The notes under the pieces were generated by a model. It had not been told where the DNA came from and ran no database searches. It saw only the letters and a program-made list of their open reading frames with translations. From assembly GCF_001701025.1 (NCBI RefSeq), contig NZ_CP016793.1, positions 9,486,001-9,550,000 of the forward strand: 64,000 nt of DNA, read 5' to 3'. Within the stretch, counting starts at the first letter, position 1; every line of letters starts with the position of its first letter. Source of the DNA: Lentzea guizhouensis (GTDB taxonomy: Bacteria; Actinomycetota; Actinomycetes; Mycobacteriales; Pseudonocardiaceae). A program made the position numbers and the translations under genes. Below are positions 43,648 through 52,711 of the stretch, in pieces.

Positions 43648-44403
43648 GTGCCCGGACCCATTCAGTCCATCCAGCGCGCGGCGGAGGTCCTCAAGCTGCT
43701 CGCCCACGGCGGCGCGCACCAGCTGAGCGTCGCCGAGATCTCCCGTGCCCTCGACCTGGCGAAGCCGACGGTGCACGGGATCCTGCGGACGTTGCACGAG
43801 GTCGGGTTCGTGGAGCAGGAGGTCGAGGGCGGCAAGTACCGCCTGGGGGCCGCGCTGTTCCAGATCGGCACGTCGTACCTCGACGGCAACGAGCTGCGCG
43901 CCAAGGCGTTGAACTGGTCGGACACGCTGGCGATGCGGGCGCGCGAGGCGGTGCGCATCGGCGTGCTGCACGGCAGGCACGTGCTCGTCGTGCACCACGT
44001 GTTCCGGCCGGACAACAGCCGGCAGGCGCTCGACACCGGTGCGCTGCTGCCGTGGCACGCCACCGCGCTGGGCAAGGTGCTGGTGGCGTTCGGCGAGCGG
44101 CCGGACGGCGAGCTGCAGCGGTTCACCCGGCACACGCTGGACGAGGCCGGTCTGGAGGCCGCGCTGGACGTGGTCCGGTCCCTCGACTGGGGCTACGACC
44201 TGCACGAGCTCGTCGAGGGCGAGGCGTCGATCGCGGCGCCGATCAGGGACCGCCGCGGTGTCGTCGTGGGCGCGGTCGGCGTGTCCGGGCCGGTCGAGCG
44301 GCTTTGCGAGGCGCCGGACCGGCCACCACGCCTGGAGCTCGTGTCGTACGTGCGTGAGGCAGCTCGCAGTGTCTCCAGGGAGCTGGGCGGCCTCTCCTGG
44401 TAG
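43648..44403 (+). CDS. gylR: IclR-family regulator of glycerol genes (GylR-like)
   Basis: A 251-residue IclR-family repressor. The N-terminal winged helix (SIQRAAEVLKLLA to ILRTLHEVGFV) is followed by an effector domain from about residue 75. I chose GTG 43648 rather than 43639 because the protein then starts at the usual VPGPIQSIQRA. Its location just upstream of glpK-glpD and the matched operators identify it as the glycerol regulator; Streptomyces GylR is the model. The inducer in the model is glycerol 3-phosphate. Confidence 0.88.
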   Translation: MPGPIQSIQRAAEVLKLLAHGGAHQLSVAEISRALDLAKPTVHGILRTLHEVGFVEQEVEGGKYRLGAALFQIGTSYLDGNELRAKALNWSDTLAMRAREAVRIGVLHGRHVLVVHHVFRPDNSRQALDTGALLPWHATALGKVLVAFGERPDGELQRFTRHTLDEAGLEAALDVVRSLDWGYDLHELVEGEASIAAPIRDRRGVVVGAVGVSGPVERLCEAPDRPPRLELVSYVREAARSVSRELGGLSW

Positions 44404-44416
44404 TAATGTGGACAGC

Positions 44417-44433
44417 GTTCGACAATGTCGAAC
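44417..44433. promoter_or_regulatory. GylR-type operator 2, upstream of glpK
   Basis: GTTCGACAATGTCGAAC, a perfect 17-base palindrome, starts 14 bases after the gylR stop and ends 24 bases before the glpK start. It matches operator 1 apart from the central base. A repressor bound here would block the glpK promoter. Confidence 0.8.
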
Positions 44434-44457
44434 GGTTCACACAGAGGAGTGTGCACG

Positions 44458-45927
44458 GTGGCTTACCTCGCGGCGATCGACCAAGGCACGACGTCGTCCC
44501 GGTGCATCGTGTTCGACCCCTCCGGCGGGATCGTGTCGGTCGCCCAGCGCGAGCACCGGCAGATCTTCCCGAAGCCGAGCTGGGTGGAGCACGACGCGAC
44601 CGAGATCTGGACGAACGTGCAGTCGGTGGTGCGCGACGCGCTGGCGCAGTCCTCTCTCTCGTACGCCGACATCGCCGCGTTCGGCATCACGAACCAACGC
44701 GAGACGACGGTCGTCTGGGACCGCGCGACCGGCGAGCCCGTGCACAACGCGATCGTCTGGCAGGACACGCGCACCGACGCGTTGATCAAGACTTTCGGCT
44801 CCCAGGACCGGTTCCGCGAGCGCTCCGGCCTGCCACTCGCGACCTACTTCTCCGGCCCGAAGCTGCGCTGGCTGCTCGACAACGTGCCCGGCCTGCGTGA
44901 GCGGGCGGCGCGGGGCGAGGTGCTGTTCGGCACGATGGACACGTGGCTGATCTGGAACATGACCGGCCGCCACGTCACCGACGTGACGAACGCGTCGCGC
45001 ACCATGCTGATGAACCTGGAGACCCTGGACTGGGACCCGGAGCTGGTGTCCGCGATGGACGTCCCGGTGTCGATGCTGCCGGAGATCCGCTCGTCGTCCG
45101 AGGTCTACGGCTCGTTCGAGGGCGTGCCGGTCGCGTCCGCACTGGGTGACCAGCAGGCGGCGCTGTTCGGGCAGACGTGCTTCGAGCCCGGCGAGGGCAA
45201 GTGCACGTACGGGACCGGGGCGTTCCTGCTGGTCAACACGGGCGCCACGCCGGTGCGTTCGGCCAATGGCCTGCTGACGACCGTGGCTTACAAAATCGGC
45301 TCCGAGCCCGCGGCGTACGCGCTGGAGGGCGCGGTCGCGGTGACCGGCGCGCTGGTGCAGTGGTTCCGCGACAAGATCGGGCTGATCTCGTCGGCGGCGG
45401 AGATCGAGACGCTGGCGCGCACGGTGGACGACAACGGCGGCGCGTACTTCGTGCCGGCGTTCTCCGGCTTGTTCGCGCCGCATTGGCGTTCCGACGCGCG
45501 CGGTGTCATCGCCGGGCTGACGGGCTACATCTCGCGCGGGCACCTCGCACGCGCCGTGCTCGAAGCTTCCGCGTGGCAGACGCGTGAGGTCGTGGACGCG
45601 ATGAACGCGGATTCCGGTGTGGACCTCACGACGTTGCGCGTCGACGGCGGTATGACGGCGAACAACCTGCTCATGCAGTTCTTGGCGGACGTGCTCGACG
45701 TGCCCGTGGTGCGCCCGATCGTCGCGGAGACGACATGCCTCGGCGCGGCATACGCGGCCGGTCTCGCGGTGGGCTACTGGGCGGGCACCGACGAGCTGAG
45801 GGCCAACTGGCACAAGGCGGCCGAATGGGAGCCGTCGATGGAACCGGCAGCGCGCGCACGCGGCTACCGGAAGTGGAAGAAGGCGGTCGAGCGGACCGTC
45901 GGGTGGATGGACGAGGACGATGACTGA
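44458..45927 (+). CDS. glpK: Glycerol kinase
   Basis: A 489-residue FGGY-family kinase that makes sn-glycerol 3-phosphate from glycerol and ATP. It starts [11 protein letters not shown], with the usual ADP-binding GTGAF motif (TYGTGAFLL) and [12 protein letters not shown] near residue 400. GTG 44458 was chosen because GAGGAG lies 8 bases before it. It overlaps glpD by 8 bases. No glycerol facilitator gene (glpF) is nearby. Confidence 0.96.
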   Translation: MAYLAAIDQGTTSSRCIVFDPSGGIVSVAQREHRQIFPKPSWVEHDATEIWTNVQSVVRDALAQSSLSYADIAAFGITNQRETTVVWDRATGEPVHNAIVWQDTRTDALIKTFGSQDRFRERSGLPLATYFSGPKLRWLLDNVPGLRERAARGEVLFGTMDTWLIWNMTGRHVTDVTNASRTMLMNLETLDWDPELVSAMDVPVSMLPEIRSSSEVYGSFEGVPVASALGDQQAALFGQTCFEPGEGKCTYGTGAFLLVNTGATPVRSANGLLTTVAYKIGSEPAAYALEGAVAVTGALVQWFRDKIGLISSAAEIETLARTVDDNGGAYFVPAFSGLFAPHWRSDARGVIAGLTGYISRGHLARAVLEASAWQTREVVDAMNADSGVDLTTLRVDGGMTANNLLMQFLADVLDVPVVRPIVAETTCLGAAYAAGLAVGYWAGTDELRANWHKAAEWEPSMEPAARARGYRKWKKAVERTVGWMDEDDD

Positions 45928-47446
45928 GCTCATTTCAAGCCAGCGGGCACGCTCACGCGAAGAGTTGGGGCGTGGAAAGTTCGACGTCGTGGTGATCGGC
46001 GGCGGCATCCTGGGCATCGCCACGACGTGGGCCGCGGCCCGTTCCGGCCTGCGCGTCGCCCTGGTGGAGAGCGGCGACTTCGCCGGCGCCACCTCGTCGG
46101 CCTCCTCCAAGCTCGTGCACGGCGGCCTGCGCTACCTCGCCATGGGCCCGTCGGCCGTGCCGATGGTGCACGAGAACCACAAGGAACGGCGTGCGCTGGG
46201 CGACCACCTGGCCCCGCACCTGGTGCGCCCGCTGCCGTTCCTCGTCCCCGTCTACAAGGGCGGCCCGCACAGCCGGTTCGTGCTGGGTGCGGGCGTCACG
46301 TTGTACTCCGCGCTGTCGGGCTTCGGCGACGGCATGGGGAAGGTGCTGTCGGCGCGCAGGGCTGCGGAGTGGGTGCCTGACCTGCGCGCCGACGGTTTGC
46401 GCGGTGCCGCGATGTACTACGACCACCAGATGAACGACAGCCGCGTGGCGATCACCGCCGCCCGCGCCGCCGCCGAGGCCGGTGCCGTGCTGCTCAACCA
46501 CATCTTGGTCGTGGGCCTGCGCAAGACCGGTTCGAAGGTCACGGGTGTCGACCTGCGCGACTCGCTCGGCGAGTTCGGGGTGGACGCTCGTGTGGTCGTC
46601 AACGCGACCGGTCCGTGGCTGGACGTGCTGCGGCGCATGGAGGACCCGGCCGCCGATCCGTCGATCCGCCTGTCCAAGGGCTCGCACCTGGTGCTGAGGC
46701 AGACGTCGGAGTGGAAGGCCGCGCTGACGATCCCCGTCGACGACGTGCGCGTGTCGTTCGCGATCCCGTGGGAGGGCCACCTCCTGCTCGGCACCACCGA
46801 CGAGGCCTACGACGGCGACCCGGCCGCGGTCGCCTGCACGGACGCCGACGTCGACCAGATCCTCGGCGAGGCGGGCACCGCCGTCACCGGCCTCGACCGC
46901 TCCCGCATCGCGTACACGTTCGCGGGCCTGCGCGTCCTGCCCGGTGGCCCCGGCGACACCTCGCACGCCAAGCGGGAAACGGTGATCACCGCGGGCTCCG
47001 GCGGCATGATCAGCGTGGCCGGCGGCAAGTGGACGACGTTCCGCAAGATCGGCGCCACCGTCCTGGCCAGGGTGAACTCCGAGCTCGGCCGCACCTTCGA
47101 CGGCCCGCTCGACGGCGTGGCGCTGCCCGGCTCCGCGTCGCCGGAGACCGTCGGCTCGGTGCTGAACCACGCCTTCGCCGCACTGCCCGACGACGTGGTC
47201 CGCCACCTCGCCACCCACTACGGCACCACGTCGCACGAGGTCGTCGCGCTCGGTCTGGAGAACCCGGCGCTGCTGGAGCGCGTGCACCCCGACGGCCCGG
47301 ACATCTGGGCGCAGGTCGAGCACGCCCGCCGCACCGAGTGGGCCACCGAGGTCGACGACGTCCTGCGCCGCCGCACCACCGTGATGGTCCGCGGGCTCGA
47401 CTCGCCGGAGGTCCGCACGCGGGTGTCGGAACTGCTCGCTTCGTAG
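45920..47446 (+). CDS. glpD: Glycerol-3-phosphate dehydrogenase, FAD-dependent
   Basis: A 508-residue flavoprotein that oxidises glycerol 3-phosphate to dihydroxyacetone phosphate and passes electrons to quinone. The FAD-binding motif [13 protein letters not shown] lies at residues 20-32 and [13 protein letters not shown] follows at about 60. The C-terminal domain from about 390 is the GlpD helical cap. ATG 45920, overlapping glpK. The hairpin at 47454-47506 ends the operon. Confidence 0.95.
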   Translation: MTELISSQRARSREELGRGKFDVVVIGGGILGIATTWAAARSGLRVALVESGDFAGATSSASSKLVHGGLRYLAMGPSAVPMVHENHKERRALGDHLAPHLVRPLPFLVPVYKGGPHSRFVLGAGVTLYSALSGFGDGMGKVLSARRAAEWVPDLRADGLRGAAMYYDHQMNDSRVAITAARAAAEAGAVLLNHILVVGLRKTGSKVTGVDLRDSLGEFGVDARVVVNATGPWLDVLRRMEDPAADPSIRLSKGSHLVLRQTSEWKAALTIPVDDVRVSFAIPWEGHLLLGTTDEAYDGDPAAVACTDADVDQILGEAGTAVTGLDRSRIAYTFAGLRVLPGGPGDTSHAKRETVITAGSGGMISVAGGKWTTFRKIGATVLARVNSELGRTFDGPLDGVALPGSASPETVGSVLNHAFAALPDDVVRHLATHYGTTSHEVVALGLENPALLERVHPDGPDIWAQVEHARRTEWATEVDDVLRRRTTVMVRGLDSPEVRTRVSELLAS

Positions 47447-47453
47447 AGCGCCA

Positions 47454-47506
47454 CGGCGCGTTCCACGAGGTACTCGGCCAGGTCGGGTTCCGAGTGGAAC
47501 GCGCCG
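47454..47506. terminator. 13-bp perfect hairpin after glpD
   Basis: CGGCGCGTTCCAC (47454-47466) and GTGGAACGCGCCG (47494-47506) are perfectly complementary with a 27-base loop. It lies between convergent glpD and the MarR gene. Confidence 0.7.
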
Positions 47507-47521
47507 CGAGCTCCACGCGGG

Positions 47522-47941
47522 TCAGCGGTAGGGGTCGGTGATCTCGCCGAGCATCTCCAAGGCCTCGCGCAGCTGGGTCATGCGGCGCTTGCCGATGTGC
47601 TGTTCCCACTCCGCCTCGATCCTGGCCATCTCCGCGTCCGCGACGGGAACGGCCTCCTCCGCCTTGGCGGTCACGCGCACGAGCCGCGCCCTGCCGTCGG
47701 TGGGGTCGGGCACGCGTTCGACGTAGCCGGCCTTCTCCAGCTGGTCGACGAGGAACCCGGCGGTCTGCTTGGTCACCTGGGCGGCCTCCGCGAGCTCGGT
47801 GAGCCGCGTCCCGTCCGGCCCGACCCGCATGAGCACCCGCGCCTGCGCCTGGGTGATGTCGAACCCCGCGGCCGTGACGGCGGCCAGGATGCGGTTCTCC
47901 ACCTCGCGGCTCGGGATGAAGAGCAGCAGACCGATGTTCAC
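47522..47941 (-). CDS. MarR-family regulator
   Basis: A 139-residue MarR-type repressor with the winged helix TRLTELAEAAQVTKQTAGFLVDQLEKAGYVERVPD and flanking dimer helices. It is divergent from a DinB-like gene across a palindrome (47961-47979), which is the usual MarR arrangement in which repressor and target share one operator. GTG at 47941. Ligand unknown; phenolic compounds are common for this family. Confidence 0.9.
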   Translation of the reverse strand: MNIGLLLFIPSREVENRILAAVTAAGFDITQAQARVLMRVGPDGTRLTELAEAAQVTKQTAGFLVDQLEKAGYVERVPDPTDGRARLVRVTAKAEEAVPVADAEMARIEAEWEQHIGKRRMTQLREALEMLGEITDPYR

Positions 47942-47960
47942 TCGACAAGCCCCCTTGTTC

Positions 47961-47979
47961 TAGTCAGATTCTCTGACTA
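47961..47979. promoter_or_regulatory. MarR operator
   Basis: TAGTCAGA-TTC-TCTGACTA is a perfect 8-base inverted repeat between the divergent MarR and DinB-like genes. A further half-site TAGTCAG lies 14 bases downstream at 47983. It fits autoregulation and control of the partner gene. Confidence 0.65.
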
Positions 47980-48019
47980 AAGTAGTCAGTTGATCGAACT
48001 AAATCAAGAGGAGACCGTG

Positions 48020-48628
48020 ATGGACGAGACCCGGATGTGGCAGACGGTCGACGCCGAGCGCGCGGCGACCGCCGACCTGCTCGCCGGCCTGACCGAGGCG
48101 GAGTGGTCCTGCCCGTCGCTGTGCGAGGGCTGGACCGTGCGCGAGGTCGCGGCCCACCTGTCCCTCGGCCCGCGCGTGGGGGTCGGCGCGGTCCTGGTCG
48201 CGTTCGTCAAGGCGCGCGGCAGCTTCAACCGCATGGTCGACCAGACCTCACGCGCCGAGGCCCGCAGACCGACCGGCGAGCTCGTCGCGGAACTGCGCGG
48301 CATCGTCGGCAACCACAGGCTCGCACCCGGCCAGACGCTCAAGAACGCCTTGATGGACTCCATGGTCCACGCGCAGGACATCGCCCTGCCGCTGGGCGTC
48401 GAGCGCCACATGCCGGTCGACGCCGCCGTCGTCGCGGCGGACGACCTGTGGCGCATCGGTTTCCCGTTCCACGCCCGCCGGCGCCTGGCCGGTCACCGGC
48501 TGGTCGCCACCGACACCGACTGGTCCGCCGGCGAGGGCGCCGAGATCAGCGGGCCGATCGAGGCGCTGGTGATGTTGCTGGCCGGACGGACCGCCACCAT
48601 CCCGCGGCTCACCGGCATCACGGCATAG
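48020..48628 (+). CDS. DinB/maleylpyruvate isomerase-family protein
   Basis: A 202-residue protein of the DinB-like superfamily (TIGR03083 type). It has the helical start W.TVDAERAATADLLAGLTEAEW, then SLCEGWTVREVAAHL, where the first His of the metal triad lies, and MVHAQDIALPLG with the second His. Members use mycothiol as cofactor or bind metal in small-molecule detoxification. ATG 48020 was chosen because AAGAGGAG lies just upstream. MarR control suggests a stress or xenobiotic response. Substrate unknown. Confidence 0.82.
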   Translation: MDETRMWQTVDAERAATADLLAGLTEAEWSCPSLCEGWTVREVAAHLSLGPRVGVGAVLVAFVKARGSFNRMVDQTSRAEARRPTGELVAELRGIVGNHRLAPGQTLKNALMDSMVHAQDIALPLGVERHMPVDAAVVAADDLWRIGFPFHARRRLAGHRLVATDTDWSAGEGAEISGPIEALVMLLAGRTATIPRLTGITA

Positions 48629-49214
48629 CCCGGACCATCCGGCGGCACACGTAGACGCGCTCGAACCGTTGGCGCAGCTCGGCTTCGCGTTCGATGCGGG
48701 CGTGCAGGAACGCGCCGGCAGGCACCAGGCCGTGCCGCGCGGAGACCGCGGTCCCGACCTCCTCCGCCGACGCGTGCACGTGGAGGTAGCGCGAGGTCTC
48801 GACAAAACCGTTGCGCGCGTACCACTTCAGAGCCGACGGGTCAGACCGCGTCCAGGCCTCGACCTCGGTCACACCGCAGCGTTCAAGGCGGCGCAGTGCC
48901 TCGTCGAGCAACGCCGTGGCGATGCCGCGGCCCCGGCAGTCCGGATGCACCACGACCAGGTCGACGGTGGCCGACGAACCCGGCACCGAGACGTCGATGG
49001 CCCCGATGACGACGTTGTCGGAGCGGACGACGAGCTCCAGGTCCGCGCGTCTGCGGACCGGCCACACGTCGTCGTAGTAGCTCGTGTCCAGCAGGCCGAG
49101 CACGCGGCAGCGCAACCACGACACCTCGTCGGCCGGTTCGTAGTCCCGGACCGCCACACGCGGCTTCGGCTTGGCCTTGGGCGTGGGCTCGGCAGGCGCC
49201 CCCAGCAACCTCAC
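48618..49214 (-). CDS. GNAT-family N-acetyltransferase
   Basis: A 198-residue acetyltransferase. The acetyl-CoA pocket motif HPDCRGRGIATALLDEALRRL is near 88-108 and a C-terminal strand ALKWYARNGFVE follows. The start is a GTG at 49214, with no clear ribosome site; the N-terminal 18 residues are Pro/Lys-rich and may be untranslated. Its stop overlaps the convergent DinB gene by 11 bases. Substrate not inferable. Confidence 0.85.
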   Translation of the reverse strand: MRLLGAPAEPTPKAKPKPRVAVRDYEPADEVSWLRCRVLGLLDTSYYDDVWPVRRRADLELVVRSDNVVIGAIDVSVPGSSATVDLVVVHPDCRGRGIATALLDEALRRLERCGVTEVEAWTRSDPSALKWYARNGFVETSRYLHVHASAEEVGTAVSARHGLVPAGAFLHARIEREAELRQRFERVYVCRRMVRAMP

Positions 49215-49280
49215 CCCTCCAGGCTCCCCGACGACGGGCCCGATCGCACGCGAGTTTCGGGGTCACCGTTTACCAGGAAC

Positions 49281-49297
49281 ATACCCGGTATGCATAC
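49281..49297. promoter_or_regulatory. Candidate PadR operator (interlocked palindromes)
   Basis: ATACCCGGTATGCATAC contains two overlapping perfect palindromes, ATACC-C-GGTAT and GTATGCATAC, sharing GTAT. It ends 9 bases before the PadR start codon, so a bound repressor would block its own promoter or ribosome. PadR sites are typically ATGT/ACAT- or ATAC/GTAT-type repeats. Confidence 0.6.
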
Positions 49298-49306
49298 TCG
49301 GTGGGC

Positions 49307-49900
49307 ATGTCGGTCAAACACGGTCTGTTGGCGTTGCTCAAGCGCGGCCCCATGTACGGCTACCAGCTGCGAACGGCGTTCGACTCCGCCACCGGCGCCA
49401 CGTGGCCCCTCAACATCGGGCAGGTCTACACGACGCTGTCCCGCCTCGAACGCGACGACCTGGTCGCCGCACTGCCCGAGCGCGACGGCCAGCGCCCCTA
49501 CGAGATCACCGCACCGGGCCGCGACGAGCTGCGGAGGTGGTTCAGCACACCGGTCCACCGCTCCGACCGGCCGCGCGACGAGGTGGCGATCAAGGTGGCC
49601 CTGGCCATCACCACGCCCGGTGTCGACGCCGCCGGGGTCATCACGACCCAGCGAACGTCCACCACGCGCACGCTGCAGGAGTACACGCGGCTCAAGACCG
49701 AGCCCGGCGAGCTGCCGTGGCTGCTGGTGCTCGACGGGATGATCTTCCAGGCGGAGGCGGAGCTGCGCTGGCTCGACCACTGCGAGGCGAGCCTGACCCA
49801 CTACCGCCCACAGACGGCGGCCACCACCGAGCCGACGGAGGTCGAGGTGCCGAGATGGACGTCCTCGAACGTGCACCCGGCCACGACACGCCGCGCATAG
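49307..49900 (+). CDS. PadR-family regulator
   Basis: A 197-residue regulator with the PadR N-terminal winged helix (VKHGLLALLKRGPMYGYQLRTAF, then YTTLSRLERDDLV) and a C-terminal helical dimer domain of the Vir type (about 100-180). The ATG at 49307 was chosen over a GTG at 49301; the Shine-Dalgarno is weak in both cases, and the operator overlaps the region. The alpha/beta hydrolase 9 bases downstream is its likely target. Confidence 0.9.
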   Translation: MSVKHGLLALLKRGPMYGYQLRTAFDSATGATWPLNIGQVYTTLSRLERDDLVAALPERDGQRPYEITAPGRDELRRWFSTPVHRSDRPRDEVAIKVALAITTPGVDAAGVITTQRTSTTRTLQEYTRLKTEPGELPWLLVLDGMIFQAEAELRWLDHCEASLTHYRPQTAATTEPTEVEVPRWTSSNVHPATTRRA

Positions 49901-49909
49901 GGTGCGGAG

Positions 49910-50557
49910 GTGACTACCTTCGCGATCGTGCACGGAGCAGGCGACGTCGGCTGGTCGTGGCACCTGGTGTCCGAGGCGCTGGAAGCCCAGGGCCACACGG
50001 TCATCGCCCCGGACCTGCCGACCGAGGACGAGTCGAAAGACCTGTCCGACTGGGCCACCGCGGTCGTGGACGCGGTGTCCTCCAAGCCCGACTCCACTTC
50101 GGACGTCGTAGTGGTCGGCCACTCGTTCGGAGGCCTGGTCGCACCTCTGGTCGCAGCTCGTCTGAACACTTCGGCCCTCGTCCTGGTGACGGCAATGCTC
50201 CCCCGCCCCGGCGAGGCACCGGGCGACTGGTGGGGCAACACCGGGTACGCGGACAGCGGCCTGGAAGACCAGTTCTGGCACGACGTCCCGGCACACCTCG
50301 CCGAGGAGTCGCAGAAGCGGGAACGCGGCATGTCGGAGAACGCCATGAGCAAGCCTTGGCCACTCGACCGCATGCCGGACGTACCAACGCACTTCGTCCT
50401 GTGCACCGAGGACCGGTTCTTCACGCCGGAGTTCATGCGCAAGGTGATCGCGGACCGCCTGCCAGGCGTCAACCCGGTGGAGCTCAAAGCAGGCCACTGC
50501 GCCCAACTGAGCAAGCCAGAAGAACTCGCCACCTTGCTGGCAACCTTGCCCCACTGA
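49910..50557 (+). CDS. Alpha/beta hydrolase (esterase type)
   Basis: A 215-residue alpha/beta hydrolase. The nucleophile elbow is VVVGHSFGGL (Ser about residue 71), the acid is probably in CTEDRFF and the His in KAGHCAQL. The N-terminal IVHGAGDVGWSWH loop is the oxyanion hole. It resembles salicylate-methylesterase-type enzymes (HNL/MES family) by short length and by HGAG..W.W. GTG 49910, 9 bases after padR; a PadR/hydrolase unit suggests detoxification. Confidence 0.85.
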   Translation: MTTFAIVHGAGDVGWSWHLVSEALEAQGHTVIAPDLPTEDESKDLSDWATAVVDAVSSKPDSTSDVVVVGHSFGGLVAPLVAARLNTSALVLVTAMLPRPGEAPGDWWGNTGYADSGLEDQFWHDVPAHLAEESQKRERGMSENAMSKPWPLDRMPDVPTHFVLCTEDRFFTPEFMRKVIADRLPGVNPVELKAGHCAQLSKPEELATLLATLPH

Positions 50558-50694
50558 TCGAGCGAAGCGAGACGAAAAGCCCCGCACGCAAAGCGAGCCC
50601 CCCATCGAGCCGAAGGCGAGGCGTGTGCACCTCAATCGACGGGCAGCGGTAACACCCACCTGCATCGCGAAACCACGGTTCTCTGAAACACGAA

Positions 50695-50723
50695 GGCCCC
50701 CAGCGCACCAAGCACCAGGGGCC
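50695..50723 (-). terminator. Hairpin after prcA
   Basis: GGCCCC (50695-50700) pairs with GGGGCC (50718-50723), followed on the minus strand by a T-containing stretch. It lies 19 bases beyond the prcA stop and ends the dop-pup-prcB-prcA operon. The rest of the 184-base space between the hydrolase and prcA shows nothing else clear. Confidence 0.5.
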
Positions 50724-50741
50724 CCGCCTCACCAATCAGAG

Positions 50742-51506
50742 CTACTTCGACTCATCCTCCGAAGGCAGCTCCACATCCGTCACTTCCTTGCCGTCCTTCG
50801 TCGGCGCCGGCATCAGCGCATCCAACGCCGCCCCGGCGATCCGCCGGAACGCCCGCCGCGGCCGTGCCCGCTCCAGCACCGCGACCTCCAGCTTCACCGC
50901 CGGCAACAGCTCAGCGGTCCCGTTGGCGGTCGACGCCGACCCGGCCGACAACGCCTTCACCGCGACGGGAACGGCCTCGGCCAGCGTCAGGCCGTCCGCG
51001 AAGGCCTCCTTCAGCGCCGTGTTGGCGGCGTCGACGGTGCCGCCCATCACGATGTACTGCGGCTCCTCCACGACGGAGCCGTCGTAGGTCAGCCGGTACA
51101 GGGTGTCCGAAGCAGCCGTCTCGCCGACCTCGGCCACGCAGATCTCCACCTCGAAGGGCTTGATCTGCTCGGTGAAGTAGGTGCCCAGCGTGGTGGCGTA
51201 GACGTTCGCGAGAGACCGGCAAGTCACGTCACGCGGGTCGTTCTGGTAGCCACGCACGTCAGCGAACCGGATGCCCGCCTGGCGGAGGTTCTCGAACTCG
51301 CTGTAGCGGCCCACGGCGGCGAAGCCGATGCGGTCGTAGATCTCCGCGACCTTGTGCAGCGTGCTGGAGGGGTTCTCCGCGACGAACAGAATGCCGTCCG
51401 CGTACTTCAGCACGATGACGCTGCGACCCCTGGCGATGCCCTTGCGGGCGTACTCGGAGCGGTCGCGCATCACCTGCTCTGCCGATGCGTACAGCGGCAT
51501 CGTCAT
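50742..51506 (-). CDS. prcA: 20S proteasome alpha subunit PrcA
   Basis: A 254-residue alpha-type proteasome subunit. The N-terminal octapeptide region ([23 protein letters not shown]) forms the gate, followed by [16 protein letters not shown] and the [16 protein letters not shown] core. The seven-fold alpha ring admits substrates. The tail from about 225 is disordered and acidic. ATG at 51506, 34 bases after the prcB stop. It is the last gene of the dop-pup-prcB-prcA operon. Confidence 0.97.
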   Translation of the reverse strand: MTMPLYASAEQVMRDRSEYARKGIARGRSVIVLKYADGILFVAENPSSTLHKVAEIYDRIGFAAVGRYSEFENLRQAGIRFADVRGYQNDPRDVTCRSLANVYATTLGTYFTEQIKPFEVEICVAEVGETAASDTLYRLTYDGSVVEEPQYIVMGGTVDAANTALKEAFADGLTLAEAVPVAVKALSAGSASTANGTAELLPAVKLEVAVLERARPRRAFRRIAGAALDALMPAPTKDGKEVTDVELPSEDESK

Positions 51507-51540
51507 GGGTGGTGCTCCTGACGTCGAACCTGATGGGGAC

Positions 51541-52389
51541 TCAGCCTGAGGGGCGGGACCGGCGGCCCTCGACGACCGCGTCGGCGACCGTCTGGACCTG
51601 CGACTCCGGTACCTCGACGGCGCCGTCGACGCCGTTGATCGTGACCACGACCGGGTAGAGGCGGCGGACCGGGTCGGGGCCGCCGGTCGCCGAGTCGTCG
51701 TCCGCCGCGTCGTAGAGAGCCTCGATGACCACGCGGATCGCCGCCTCGACGTCCGAGTCGGGGTCGTAGAGCTTCTTCAGCGACGACTTCGCGAAGAGCG
51801 AGCCGGAGCCGACGGCCTGGTAGCCCTGCGACTCCTCGTAGCGGCCACCGGTGACGTCGTAGGACACGATGCGGCCCGCGCGGTCCGGGTCCGCCGCGTG
51901 CGTGTCGTACCCGGCGAACAGGGGCACCACGGCGAGGCCGGCCATGGCCGCGTCGAGGTTGCCCCTGATCATCGCCGAGAGGCGGTTCGCCTTGCCGTCG
52001 AGCGACAGCGGAACGCCCTCGATCTTCTCGTAGTGCCGCAGTTCGACCGTGTACAGCCGCACGATCTCGATCGCGATGCCCGCCGTGCCCGCGATGCCGA
52101 CGGCCGAGTGGTCGTCGGTCACGAAGACCTTCTTCATGTCGCGCTGGGCGATGACGTTGCCCATCGTCGCGCGCCGGTCACCGGCGATCACGACGCCACC
52201 CTTGTAGGTGACAGCGACGATCGTCGTCCCGTGCGGGGCCTGGACGGTCCCCTCCGGGAGCTTCCGGGCGGAAGGCAGCATGTCCGGTGCCTGCGCCCGC
52301 AGGAAGTCGGTGAACGACGACGAGCCGGGCGTCAGGTACGCCGGGGGCAACGCCGCGGCCGGGTAACGCCCGGTCGAGCTGTGGTCCAT
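51541..52389 (-). CDS. prcB: 20S proteasome beta subunit PrcB
   Basis: A 282-residue beta subunit, synthesised with a propeptide of 54 residues. Autocleavage between Gly54 and Thr55 ([10 protein letters not shown]) exposes the catalytic Thr. The conserved Asp in [10 protein letters not shown] and Lys-containing strand follow. Length and processing site match other actinobacterial PrcB. ATG at 52389. It lies 48 bases after the pup stop. Confidence 0.97.
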   Translation of the reverse strand: MDHSSTGRYPAAALPPAYLTPGSSSFTDFLRAQAPDMLPSARKLPEGTVQAPHGTTIVAVTYKGGVVIAGDRRATMGNVIAQRDMKKVFVTDDHSAVGIAGTAGIAIEIVRLYTVELRHYEKIEGVPLSLDGKANRLSAMIRGNLDAAMAGLAVVPLFAGYDTHAADPDRAGRIVSYDVTGGRYEESQGYQAVGSGSLFAKSSLKKLYDPDSDVEAAIRVVIEALYDAADDDSATGGPDPVRRLYPVVVTINGVDGAVEVPESQVQTVADAVVEGRRSRPSG

Positions 52390-52437
52390 GTGTTGGTTGT
52401 TCTCCCGTCCCCGAGGTGGTCAACAGGCCAGGAAGGC

Positions 52438-52632
52438 CTACTGACCACCCTTCTGCACGTATGCGCGGACGAAGTCCTCCGCGTTCTCCTCCAGCACGTC
52501 GTCGATCTCGTCGAGGATCGCGTCCACGTCCTCGCCGAGCTTCTCGCGACGTTCCTGACCGGCTCCGGCGGCGTCCTCGGCACCGTCGTCGCCGTCGCCA
52601 CCGCCCTGGCGCTGCTTCTGTTCCTGGGACAT
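52438..52632 (-). CDS. pup: Prokaryotic ubiquitin-like protein Pup
   Basis: A 64-residue, acidic, intrinsically disordered protein ending KGGQ. The C-terminal Gln must be deamidated to Glu by Dop before PafA can ligate it. The helical region VDAILDEIDDVLEENAEDFVRAYV binds the coiled coil of the proteasomal ATPase and PafA. ATG at 52632. It lies between dop and prcB as usual. The proteasomal ATPase (arc/mpa) is not in this window. Confidence 0.97.
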   Translation of the reverse strand: MSQEQKQRQGGGDGDDGAEDAAGAGQERREKLGEDVDAILDEIDDVLEENAEDFVRAYVQKGGQ

Positions 52633-52711
52633 CTCGGCCTCCCACTGACTCGCCTGACAAGAACACTACCCAGCGGCACCGACAAAAATTGTGAGCCACT
52701 CGGGTAGACGA

